From Chloroflexota bacterium (lineage in GTDB: Bacteria > Chloroflexota > Chloroflexia > Chloroflexales > Herpetosiphonaceae): a stretch of DNA of 64,000 nucleotides. How positions within the stretch are numbered: the stretch's first letter is position 1; every line of letters begins with the position of its first letter. The DNA is taken from contig JAIUOC010000012.1 of the NCBI GenBank assembly GCA_020161265.1, positions 62,001 to 126,000 on the forward strand, given 5' to 3'. Of the stretch, positions 26,701 through 36,600 are shown in pieces. The notes under the pieces were generated by a model that worked only from the letters and a program-made list of their open reading frames with translations, ran no database searches and had not been told where the DNA came from. Position numbers and translations under genes: made by a program.

Positions 26701-29700
26701 GTACCTGAGTTGGTGAAGAAACCAAGGTCGTTATCAGCAATAAACAGCTTACCACCTGCGTTGAGGTATGCGGTAAGTTTGGTTTCGCTGGCATTATTGG
26801 CGGTTGCGTTAGTTGTGCCAAGGAAGATTACTGCATCAAAAGTTTGCAAGTTGGCCAAGCTACGGGCTTCGAATGCAACGTTATCGATTGATTCAAAGGT
26901 ATAGCCAAGCGCGGTCAAAGCCGTCGTTGCAGCAGTGGCCGAGGTTGCCGAGTTGCGTTGAACCACCAACACGTTGCCACCAGCGCGGTTGACCGCTGGA
27001 GTAAAGCCAGTCGCACCATTTTCGCGAATGGTGTAGGTGAATGGCTGAGTACCGTTGTTGGTTAATTCTAAACCAACAGTATCGGTGAATGGAGCATCAC
27101 CAAAGGTAAAGGTACGGGTCAAGCTGGCTGGGGTATAACCAAAGACTGGAGTAATTTCCAGATCTTGGGTTGTTGTAACCCCATTGCTAATCGTCAAGCT
27201 CGCGCTATCAGCAGCAAAACCAATCTTCGAAGCGGTCAGGGTATGGCTGCCTGGCTCCAAGCGAATGGCAAAGCTACCGTCAGCTTTGGTCTTGACGTAT
27301 TGGTTGCTGATGGCGACCGTTGCATCGCCAACTGGTGCGCCGTTCGCGCTGTTGGTCACAATCCCTGCGACCGCGCCAGCAGCCAAGGTGAAGTCTTGGG
27401 TCGCCGTGCCAGCATCAACCACCGTTACTGATTGTGATTGCGTGACATATTTTGGCGCACTGACCGTTACCGTGGTTGAACCAACATTGGCCACCGGAAT
27501 GGTGTATTGGCCAGCGGCATTGGTTGTGGTGCTATAGCCAGTGACCGACACATTTGCCCCAACAACTGGGTTGCTTGGGCTAAAGGCATCACGCACCGTC
27601 CCTGTAATTGAGCCGTAGCTCAAGACAAAGTTTTGGGTCGTGGTGACATTTTCAGTAATTGATACGCTTGGGACGACTTGGAATGCACCTTGCAAGCTAG
27701 CGGTTACAGCATAGGTACCAACTGGTACGATCATGCTGTAGTTACCACTGGCGTTGGTCAAAGCACTTGAGCCGCCGCTGGTGCGAACCATTGCGCCAAC
27801 AACTGGGTTGCTGTTGCTTTGGGTTACTTGGCCAGTCAAGGTACCGGTTGGGCCAACTGAGCCGTTGTAAACATACAAGGCAAAGTCTTGGTCGGTGGTG
27901 TCAGCATTGCCTGGAATGGCATCGCCAGCAATGTTGCGGGCAATGACTTTGACTTGGATTGCACCGCTTGCGCCTGCTGGCAAGTAAACACCTTCGATGT
28001 TGTTCTTGTTATCAGCAGTGCCGCCAGTGGTTGAAAGTGCGCCGTTGAAGACGTTACCTTTGTAGGTTTGGCCACCAACTGTCACTTCGAGATCAAGGTC
28101 GTTGACATAGCTGTTACCAGTAGTGCTACCAACTGCGTCAGTCCATGCCAAGGTAATTCGCATTGGTTTGGCTGAATCGGCAACTTGGCCCACTTGGGTA
28201 AATTCTTCACCGGTTGCGCCGAAGGTGCGGCTTTGGTCTACCACAATCCGTGGGGTGCTATCCAAGGCCGGAGCCAAGTTCATATCGCCCCAACCTTGAT
28301 TGTTTGATGGCAAGGTGCCACCCGTACCGCTGCCGTTCATGTAGCGGGTTGAAGCCAACATATAGGCTTTCAACATTGCTGGGCTTGGAGCAACCCCGCC
28401 ACCAAAGCTGGTGCGATATTTGGTGTAGAGCAATGAGGCTGCCCCTGCCACCGCTGGGGTTGAGTGGCTTGTACCGCTCGACCACGTGTAGAGTGTTTGG
28501 CCCGTTGGATAGTAGGCACTACCAGCGATTGCACAAACACTGTCGCCACTGAAGTCGGCTTGTTGTGAAGCTGGACCCATCACGTGCGTTCCAGGAGCCA
28601 TAATGTCGGGTTTTACCCGTGCATCATCGGTTGGACCACGGCTTGAGAACGTAGCAATGTCATCAGCGTTATCGGCATTTGGCTCATTACAACCATCCGA
28701 TACGCCTTCGTCGCGCACGTTTTCGGTTGCGCCTACGGTGATAACGTTCTTGGCAGTACCAGGTGAGCCAACCGTGTTCGTACCTGAACCAGCGTTACCA
28801 GCGGCAACGATGTGCGCCATTTCTTGGTTGCCAGCAGTGGTGCTGCTTGCATCACGAGTTCCTTGGTCGTAGGCTTGTGATGAAGCGGTATACGCGCCAC
28901 CACTGTTTGAACCCCAACTGTTGGATGAGATAGCAGCGCCATGGGTATAAGCCATAGCAATGATCCCAATGTAGTTGCTACCGCCACCACAATTGGTCAA
29001 ATCAAAAGTACCACCATTGTTGAAAATCTTGGTGCTAGCCATCCGCCCGAATGGCGAAATACCTAGGCCAACGCGATAGCCGCCAGCAATCCCTGAGCTA
29101 GCGCCGTCAACGTGGGGCGAGCCAGTCAGGTTATTGTAGCTACCAACAATCCCTACATTGAGGTGACCGTGACCATCTTGGTTTGACCCAGAAGCATCAG
29201 CTGTACAGTTACCAACCGCGGCAATCCGCGAAGTACCAGGCCGAACCCCATTGACATAGAAGTCGGGGTGAATGGGCGAGGTCGTGCCGTTATCCAAACC
29301 ATCATCGATAACATCGACAATTGGATATTGGTTGGGGTCGGTTGGCACGCCTTGGCTTTGCAACCAGCTTAAGTAGCCTGGGCCGTTCGGCACCACTTTG
29401 CCACCAGCAGTGGTTACGTTACCAGCAATAATTTGGCCTTGGCGCTCATCCATTTTTTGAGGAGCTTCCCACGCTTCAATGTTGTAGACATTGGCGCGGC
29501 GAGCAATTGGAGCCAAGGCGGCTTCGCTGACTTGCACCGAAATCGTGGTGAAGTTGAGCACTTGCCATGGGGTTGCGTAAACTTGGGCGCTGGCATCAAG
29601 CACTTCGCGCACATCACGCTCAACCGTCGCACTGTTATAGAACTGAATCGTAATATCGACCAGCCCCTTCGCATCGGGGTTGCTGGCTTTTTGGCGGAAC

Positions 29701-30281
29701 TCAGGAGCTAGGCGATATTCGGGGTGATAGGCACCAGCCCATTGAATCGCCCCATTGCTCTTGCTGAGTGCATCAAGTTTGGCCACGGTTTGGCCATTTG
29801 CCCAAACGAGGTAAGCATTGTTGGGCATGTAAATCACACGTTCCGCGCCAGCTTTGGTCAGTTCATCCAACCAAGCATCCTTGAGTGGCCCCGCAAATTG
29901 CACCAACCACAATTGTTGGTCGGCAGTTGGGCTTTGGCTCAGGCTTGGTTGTACTGTGGGAACGTTCTTTAAAGGATTGAAGCTGATTCCGCGTAAGCCA
30001 ATCGTATCCAGATCGGCGGCTTGTGCGCCAGCTAATTGGTTGAGGCTATTGGCGTTGCTCGTGGCAACTTGCCAGACTGAAAAAGAGCCATAATCGGCAA
30101 TCAACGTACCATTCGTGCGAACAAATTTGTTGGCTGGGCTGTTTGGTTCAACGAGGAACTTGGTCGTCGCAGTCGGAGCACGCATTACTTCGGCACGGGC
30201 TGGTTGCGCCGCACCTTGAAGTCCCAATGAGAGCGTCATTGCAATGAGGGCTGCTTGCCGAATGAAGGGGAATTTGGCCAT
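23733..30281 (-). CDS. Giant secreted subtilisin-like protease (S8) with repeat domains, paralogue 1
   Basis: 2,182 residues from the ATG at 30281 (GGAGG upstream). A signal peptide (about 1-32, ending QPARA) precedes a pro-region, then the S8 domain with Asp near 325 (PIVDVIDDGLDNG), His near 370 (GHGHLNVGI) and Ser near 603 (SSGTSHSTPAVAG). Three carboxypeptidase-regulatory-like beta domains follow (near 815-1050), a Rossmann-like segment near 1120-1230 (FDAVIFLG, GGKLFIADND), two more regulatory-like domains, a MAM-like module near 1930-2090 and a final beta domain. The end, IYLPMVSKN, is shared with other secreted proteins here. It should degrade protein outside the cell, fitting predatory or scavenging nutrition. 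The paralogue lies immediately upstream. Confidence 0.9.
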   Translation of the reverse strand: MAKFPFIRQAALIAMTLSLGLQGAAQPARAEVMRAPTATTKFLVEPNSPANKFVRTNGTLIADYGSFSVWQVATSNANSLNQLAGAQAADLDTIGLRGISFNPLKNVPTVQPSLSQSPTADQQLWLVQFAGPLKDAWLDELTKAGAERVIYMPNNAYLVWANGQTVAKLDALSKSNGAIQWAGAYHPEYRLAPEFRQKASNPDAKGLVDITIQFYNSATVERDVREVLDASAQVYATPWQVLNFTTISVQVSEAALAPIARRANVYNIEAWEAPQKMDERQGQIIAGNVTTAGGKVVPNGPGYLSWLQSQGVPTDPNQYPIVDVIDDGLDNGTTSPIHPDFYVNGVRPGTSRIAAVGNCTADASGSNQDGHGHLNVGIVGSYNNLTGSPHVDGASSGIAGGYRVGLGISPFGRMASTKIFNNGGTFDLTNCGGGSNYIGIIAMAYTHGAAISSNSWGSNSGGAYTASSQAYDQGTRDASSTTAGNQEMAHIVAAGNAGSGTNTVGSPGTAKNVITVGATENVRDEGVSDGCNEPNADNADDIATFSSRGPTDDARVKPDIMAPGTHVMGPASQQADFSGDSVCAIAGSAYYPTGQTLYTWSSGTSHSTPAVAGAASLLYTKYRTSFGGGVAPSPAMLKAYMLASTRYMNGSGTGGTLPSNNQGWGDMNLAPALDSTPRIVVDQSRTFGATGEEFTQVGQVADSAKPMRITLAWTDAVGSTTGNSYVNDLDLEVTVGGQTYKGNVFNGALSTTGGTADNKNNIEGVYLPAGASGAIQVKVIARNIAGDAIPGNADTTDQDFALYVYNGSVGPTGTLTGQVTQSNSNPVVGAMVRTSGGSSALTNASGNYSMIVPVGTYAVTASLQGAFQVVPSVSITENVTTTQNFVLSYGSITGTVRDAFSPSNPVVGANVSVTGYSTTTNAAGQYTIPVANVGSTTVTVSAPKYVTQSQSVTVVDAGTATQDFTLAAGAVAGIVTNSANGAPVGDATVAISNQYVKTKADGSFAIRLEPGSHTLTASKIGFAADSASLTISNGVTTTQDLEITPVFGYTPASLTRTFTFGDAPFTDTVGLELTNNGTQPFTYTIRENGATGFTPAVNRAGGNVLVVQRNSATSATAATTALTALGYTFESIDNVAFEARSLANLQTFDAVIFLGTTNATANNASETKLTAYLNAGGKLFIADNDLGFFTNSGTFYRTMLDSTYGGDDPGAANRALTGFDFMAGVNAASADSFPDFYTPGSSSTVIFRYVNNAVGGSFIQRNGYKAVYLATDFISLGTSASGEAIERTVLERVLQAIIGSGDSIPWLQEAPATGVIAGGASTDVAIGWNPGVITQPGTYTGSLNLGYSAVISQTFNIPVTMIINPAATQARIGGTVVSSGVCDTIPAPAAGAKILITYTSGMTATVTTNANGEYAFFVPQGGTYTVAASAVDHLGQSQSVTVADGAEVTQNFTLRLNKACLTAGPTSLSASLQLGAAPVTQTLVVTSKGAAPLNATISEQSRSAISQAGYTISEIPYNWIEANDGTNLNLTDDAEANITSPFTVTIFNTSSRNLRVANNGVVLVGATTGDVAATNESLLTGATNNVISPFWDDVDDESGATYWKVVGTAPNRSLIVQWENRPHYDNIGNATFQVVINEQGGMIYQYKDLDYGNPSFNNGLSATVGVRGASTAQAAQFSFNQARLRSEMALCVSASCDAISWLTETPNTITGLPGTPVTNQVVNVVFSTNGLTQAGVYTGNLVLTHNAPLPGVTIPVTLTVTAPPNFGSISGTIQGLAACDVSPAPLSGATVTINTTPATVLTTSGSGSYSYSLAAGSYTITVAKAGYVTQTYNVTVTAAGAVTQNGQLRLNAPCLDVDTTPISETVGINTITTQTLTLDNNGAAPLTWTIAELAASGRQAPSGEVATRKPVPAHLRSAGSKQTAPAAEVVQDGSFEATVAAGNSNSNPFWSQSSTNFGVVFCTTACDPNSTSDVPHTGTWFAWFGGIDNTMPTETATMQQSFVAPTGSSGTLSFWMFITAVADRPNDFMRVLIDGNEVYRVTNPERTGFPTYTLVEVPINASALAAGTNHTLTVESVVQAGGNSNFFLDDISLDLSGGASCVADAAPWVRSVPNSGTIAADGSANVALEFNTNGLAAGLHTVNLCIQTNDTAQPNVQIPVTINVTENVDPTRKIYLPMVSKN

Positions 30282-30532
30282 GCCATCCTCCACACACAAG
30301 TGTGTAATACCAGTTAATTCCAAGAGGTACAATCGTGAGCATGTGGCTAAAATATCAAAAAAATAATATTAAACTGTATCCCTCCTTTCAATAAAAGGGG
30401 ATTGTCGCGGGTTGGTGAGAGTAATAGCTTAAAAAAGCCCGTTCACTGGCTATGGGCGTATTCTAACGCTTCAGTTTGAGGCGCTACGGGGCAACAATCT
30501 CTTATATCCATTATCCCGTTGGGGATAGGACT
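30282..30532 (-). promoter_or_regulatory. Long 5' leader of subtilase 1 with internal terminator-like hairpin
   Basis: Between the candidate promoter (30533-30561) and the ATG lie about 245 transcribed bases with no ORF of note. On the minus strand GCCC-13 bases-GGGC followed by TTTTTT (30431-30454) resembles an attenuator. ACACAC-TT-GTGTGT (about 30291-30304) ends directly at the GGAGG site and could hide it. No known riboswitch was recognised. Confidence 0.4.
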
Positions 30533-30561
30533 ATTGTACTAGCAAGCATTTTTTTATGCAA
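30533..30561 (-). promoter_or_regulatory. Candidate promoter of subtilase 1
   Basis: On the minus strand TTGCAT (30556-30561) and TACAAT (30533-30538), 17 bases apart. Confidence 0.5.
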
Positions 30562-30610
30562 ATTTAACTTAATTGCCCATTCTAATCAGCAAAATCTAAT
30601 ATTCGCTTAA

Positions 30611-30650
30611 TAAAAACCCCCTGTGATCTGCAATTCACAGGGGGTTTTGC
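30611..30650 (-). terminator. Intrinsic terminator after subtilase 2
   Basis: A perfect 14-pair stem (AAAACCCCCTGTGA with its complement, 30613-30626 and 30635-30648) around an 8-base loop; on the minus strand it is followed by TTTTTATTAAG. Confidence 0.9.
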
Positions 30651-30679
30651 TTGATGAGTTTTAAAATCAGGCTATGTAC

Positions 30680-33600
30680 TTAGTTGCGCATAATGATAGG
30701 TAGATACAGCGGATAGTTCGGGATCGCCGCTGGCTCAACCGTCAAACTAACTGGAATCCGCACATTTTGGCGATTGGGGTTGTTGGTGATCAAGCATAAA
30801 CTGGCAGTATGCGTGCCAACTGCCAAGCCCGTTGGATCAAGCGCAACATCAATTGTTTGCTGGCTATCAGCAGCAATATTGCCACTGTTCGGCACAACGT
30901 GCAGCCAATCCACTGCATCACCAGCACAGCTTTGGACTAAATCAAGGCTCAGATCATCAATAAAGAAGTTGGTGTTGCCGCCTTGCACAATTTGGGCTTC
31001 AAAGCGAATGCTATGCAGCTCGCGCCCACCAAGCACTTGCTCATTAATCGGCACAGTTACTAGGGTATAGCTGCTGTAATTGGCCCGATCGGCATTGGTC
31101 ACTCGAAATACTTCATTGTTGTTGATCAGGACTCGCATGTAATCATCAGGTCGATCCATCGGCGCAGTAACCGATAACCAGAAACTCAAGGTACCTGCGC
31201 TAAAGCTGGTTTGGCTGAAGTCTTGGCTGAAATAGCTGGTTTCAGTGCCAAAGTTTGACCCAATCCCTCCCATCCAAATAAACCAATCACCAGTATGCGG
31301 CATAACATCATCACACTCCACAGTGCAGAGCAAGCTGGCAAAGTTGCGCGAATCTTGGCTCCAATAGGGGTTGGTCGCCACATTATCGCTAATCGTAGTG
31401 GCCTCGAAGCCGCCATCAAGCAAACGTTCGCTAGCTGGAACCAGTTGCGGTTGAGCTTCTGTTTGGCTGGTCGTTACTCGTTGGGCATTGGCTGCCAAGG
31501 CTTTTTGTTGTGGCAAGCGTTCTTCAATTTGCCAATCGAGCACACCTGCGCCGAGATTGCTCAAGCTAAAGCTGGCGGTGATCGGCGTGTTCAGTTCGGT
31601 GGTGGCGGTAATCGCTGGCGTGCTGCTGGTATCCAAACATGGCGCTTTCAAGCGTAGCAGCGAATCTTGCTGATAGGTCTGGCCTGCCTCAACCGTTAAT
31701 GGATAGCTGACACTGGTAAATGCCCCCGGGTAGCCTTCAACCAAGACGTTGTAGCTGCCTGCCGGAATTGGGCGGCTGTAGTTGCCAATGCCATTGGTAT
31801 ATAAAACTGTTGGCGGCTCAGTGTCAATCGTAATTTTGACGTTGGCCAAAGGCATTGGGTTGACATCGCAAACCAAAGTTGTTTCAACCAAACCATTCAG
31901 CACGCCATAACCTTCGGGCAAGGTTACATTGACGGTTACAGGAACAACTACTGGCGGCTGTGGCGTGGTGTGGTTCAGCACCAAATTGGTGGTGTAAACG
32001 CCAACTGTATCAAAGTTGCTGGTATCAATCGCGAGATCAACCATTCGGAAACTTGATGGTGTACCAGTCAAATTGCTAAGTTTATTCGGGCTAACGCTCA
32101 GCCAATTCAAACTATCGCAAGTTTGTGAGATACACAAGGCCATGCGATCACGTAGGACTGGCCGATCAACGCTATATTGGGCAATCTCGTTGCGTGTGCC
32201 ACGCACCCCAATCGTAGCACTGGCCCCAAAATCTAAGAATGGTTCGTTGAAATCCACATCCTTGTATTGGAACAAAATATCGCCTTGTTCTGAGAGCACC
32301 GCTTGGAAAGTGGTGTTATCCCAGTTGTTGTAGTGTGGGCGATGTTCCCACTGCACTACCACCGCGCGATTGGGCGCTTCGCCGACGACTTTCCAATACA
32401 CGCCGCCTGTTTCATCATCCAAATCGTCCCAGTAAGGTGCAATCACATAGTTATGGATGGCATTCTCTAGGCTGGGGTTGAAGATTTCGATCAAGCCAGT
32501 CAAATTGTTGAGGATCATTACGCCGTTATTCGAGATGCGCAAATCGGTGGTGCTCACGCCATACAAATTAATCGGAAATGGCGTGACGATATTGACCAAA
32601 TCGTAAGCACCCATATTCAAATTTGTGCCGTCGCTGGCTTCGATCCAGTTGTAATCAACTTCGGTCAGTGTTAGATCGCCGCTGTTGACGGTTTTGGCAC
32701 GAGTTTCGCTAATTGCCACATCGAGCGCTTGTGCTCCGGTGCTGATCACAAACAGCTGCTCGGTTTTGCTTTCGCCAAACACGATGCTAGTATTGATCGC
32801 ATTTGGCCCAACAATCAGACACCCTTTATCCAGCCGCAATTGCATATTATTGACACTTGGCTCGCCATCGCCAACAGTAATACTTTGGCTGCTGGCAACG
32901 TGGTCGGTTGCGCTAAATTCAAGGCTATACTCGCCGCCTGCTGGAACAAACACCACATACTCGCCTGCGCTATTGGTGCGCACGCTGGTAACCAAGCCTT
33001 GTTGATCATTGATCGTCACCAAGGCATTGGCTAATGGCGCTGGGGTATTGCTACAAACGCCCGAGCCAGTCACAACGCCGCTTAGTCGGGCTTGGCTGGT
33101 GTTGGGCGTGATCGTAATGCTGACTGGAATTTCGGCAGTTTGGGTGTAGACCGCAGTTTGGGCCAAAACCACCGTGCCAGTGTAGGTTCCAGGTTGAGTT
33201 AATCGATCAGGGAACCAGCTAACTGCCACCGAACTGTTTTGTCCTGCCGCCACCTCGCCGCGCAATGGCGCAAGCTCCACCCAATTAATTTGATCGGTGG
33301 TTCCTAGCAATTGGGCAAGACTGACTTCAACAATATCGCGTTCGATGCGCTCACCAAAGGCGTTTGTGCCGAAATTGTGAAAATCAACCGCTAAATAAAT
33401 TGCTTTGTAGCCGTTGCGCTCAATGTACGAGCCACCAACCGAGCCATCACTGTAGCGGAAGATTGCGCGTGATGAGCTGCCAGGCGTGAAATAATCAGGG
33501 AAGAAATCAACCACCATAGGATTGATTCCGGCCATGAAATCCAGCCCAATCAAGTTGTAATTGGCAGTTTCAGGGTCATCGCCGCCAAAACTCGCATCAA

Positions 33601-36600
33601 GATATTGCTGATAAAAACTGCCGCTGTTGGTGAAGTAGCCCAAATCGTTATCAGCAATCAACAGCCGCCCGCCAGCATCGAGATATTCGGCCAATTTGGC
33701 TTCGATCGGATTATTGGCGGCATTATCAGTCATTCCAAGATAAATTAGCGCGTCGTAGGCCTGAATATCGGCCAAACTCATTGTGGCAAATTCGCCAAAT
33801 TCAATCTGATCGTATGCATAGCCCAGCTGGCTCAGCGGAATGGTGGCTGCATTGGCATCATCGCTACCAGTGCGCAGCACCACCAAAATCCGTTGTTGGT
33901 TGCGGGCAGGCGTAAAGCCAGCATCGCTCAATTCGCGCAGGCTATAACTAATTGGCTGAGTCGTATTGTTGGTTAATTCCAAGTTCAGGCTATCGCTAAT
34001 CGGAGCCGCCCCAAACTCAAAGCTTCGGCTCAGGCCGCTCGGTGTATAGCTGAGCAATGGAATCAAACTCAGGTTTAATGTGCTGGTCAGACCATTACTG
34101 AGGCTCAAATTCTGCGTTTCGGCGATTAGTCCAACTTTGCTGGCTCCAACGCTATAGCTGCCCAAGGGCAAGCGCAAGCTGTAGTAACCCGCCGCATTGG
34201 TTTTGACCGTGTAACTGCCAAGCGTGACCACAGCATCCTTGACTCCTAGGCCGCTGCTGGCATCGCTAATTATCCCTTCAACCGCACCCGCCGCCAAATT
34301 GAAATTGCCTATGGTGGTGGTATTGGCAACTACACTCAGATTTTGCTGCTGCGGCGTGTAACGATCGGCCTGAACATTCAGCGCCACCGTGCCCGGCGCG
34401 GCCACCGGAATTTGATAGGCACCAGTGCTATCGGTAAAGGTGCTGAAGCCAGCGGTCGAAACCAAGGCTCCAACAATTGGCAAACTTGGGGTAAAGCTAT
34501 CGCGCACCACCCCGCTAATGCTGCCATATACCAAGGTAAAGTTTTGGCTAATTTGGGCATTTTGGCCAACAGTAATGGTTGGCACACTTTGAAATACCCC
34601 ATTTATGCTAGCCGTCAGGGCATAGGTGCCAACCGGCAATACCAAACGATAGTTGCCATCGGCATCGCTCACGGTACTCAAATTAGTGTTGGTGGCAATT
34701 CGCACGTTGGCAACAGGTGCATTGCTGGCGTTGCTCACCCGCCCCGTAACTGTGCCAATCGCGCCCTCGCTAGCATTGTAGACATACAGGGCAAAATCTT
34801 GGTCGGTGCTATCAGCATTACCTGGAATAGCATCGCCAGCAATATTGCGGGCAATTACCCGCACCTGAATCGAGCCACTTGCCCCAGCTGGCAGGTAAAC
34901 CGATTCAACATTGTTTTTGGCATCGGCCACGCCGCCAGTTGTTGAGAGCGCTCCATTAAACACATTGCCTTTATAAACTTGGCCGCCAACCGTCACTTCG
35001 AGATCAAGGTCATTGACGAAGGCATCGCCCGTAGTACCGCCCGCCGCATCAGTCCATGTGAGGGCGACCCGCAAAGCTTTGTTGCTATCGGCAATTTGGC
35101 CTACTTGGCTGAAACTCTCGCCGCTAGCCCCAAACACATGGCTTTGATCAACCACAATTCTGGGAGTGCTATCGAGCGCGGTTTTCAGGTAGACATCGCC
35201 CCAACCTTGCTGATTGGTTGGCAAGTTGCCGCCAGTATTCACACCATCTAAATAACGGCTCGAAGCCAACAAATAGGCCTTGAGCATGGCCGGGCTTGGA
35301 GTTGCCCCATTGCCAAAGCTTGTACGATATTTGGTATACAGCAACGAAGCTGCGCCTGCCACCGCCGGAGTTGAGTGGCTAGTACCGCTTGACCATGTGT
35401 AAAGGGTTTGATTATCGGGATAATATGGATTAGTTAGACCACCACAAACGCCATCGCCCCAAAAGCCCGCTTCTTGGGGGGCTGGGCCAATTACGTGGGT
35501 GCCAGGAGCCATAATATCGGGCTTGATTCGGCTATCATCGGTTGGGCCTTTGCTCGAAAAAATCGCCAAATCATCAGCATTATCGGCCTGTGAAATCTCA
35601 CAGCCATTGCCATCCAAAACGCCTTCATCGCGCACATTTTCGGTTGCGCCGACTGAAATCACGTTTTTGGCGGTGCTCGGCGCGCTAACCGTATTTGCCC
35701 CAAATTCACCCACATTGCCTGCGGCAAAAATATGCAACATCGCTTGGTTACCCGCATCGTCGCCGCTCGCGTCGCGGGTGAGTTGGTCGTAAAGCTGCGA
35801 ATAAATGTTATACGCACCCATTGAGGCTGGTTGGCCCCAGCTATTCGAGGTAATTGCCGCTTGATGCTCATAACCAGCAGTCACAATATCGGCGTAGCTA
35901 TCGCCACCATCACAATTGCTAATGCTGAATGCGCCACTATTGCGAAAGATTTTGGTGCTGGCCATACGGGTATAGGGCGCAATCCCAAGCCCAATATTAT
36001 AGCCACCAGCAATCCCAGAGCTAGCTTCATCGATATAGGGAAACCCTGTGAGATTGTTGTAGCCGCCGATAATTCCGGCGTTGATTTGGCCGTGACCCGC
36101 CAAACTATTGCCGCGCGGGTCAAGAGTACAGTTGGATGTGGCGGTGATGCGCGAAGTTCCAGGTCGCACGCCATTTAGATAAAAATCAGGATGCAATGGA
36201 TTGATCGTGCCATCATCGAAGCCATCATCAACCACATCAACAATTGGATACTCGGCAGGGTTGTTGGGCAAGCCTTGGCTTTGCAACCAGCTTAAATAGC
36301 CAGGCCCACTTGGCACAGTTTTGCCATTCAGCGTCGTCACATTGCCTGCGATAATCTGGCCTTGACGTTCATCAAACAGCTCTGGCTCGCTCCAAGGCTC
36401 AATATTGTAGATATTCGCTCGTTGCGCCAACGCTGCCAATTCAGTTTCAGGCAGTTGGACCGAAAGTGTCGTGAAATTGAGCACCTGCCATGGCCGTGCA
36501 TGCAGCTTGCTACTCGCCGCAATGACTGCATCAACCGAGGCTTGCACATCGCCAGCATTGTAGATTTGCACGCTGACATCAACCAATTCAGTTCGTTTGG

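Noticed and set aside
34343-34945. A 200-residue plus-strand frame inside subtilase 2
   Set aside because: Antisense to beta-repeat coding sequence; Asn/Ile/Gly-rich composition is what the reverse of Thr/Val/Asn codons gives.
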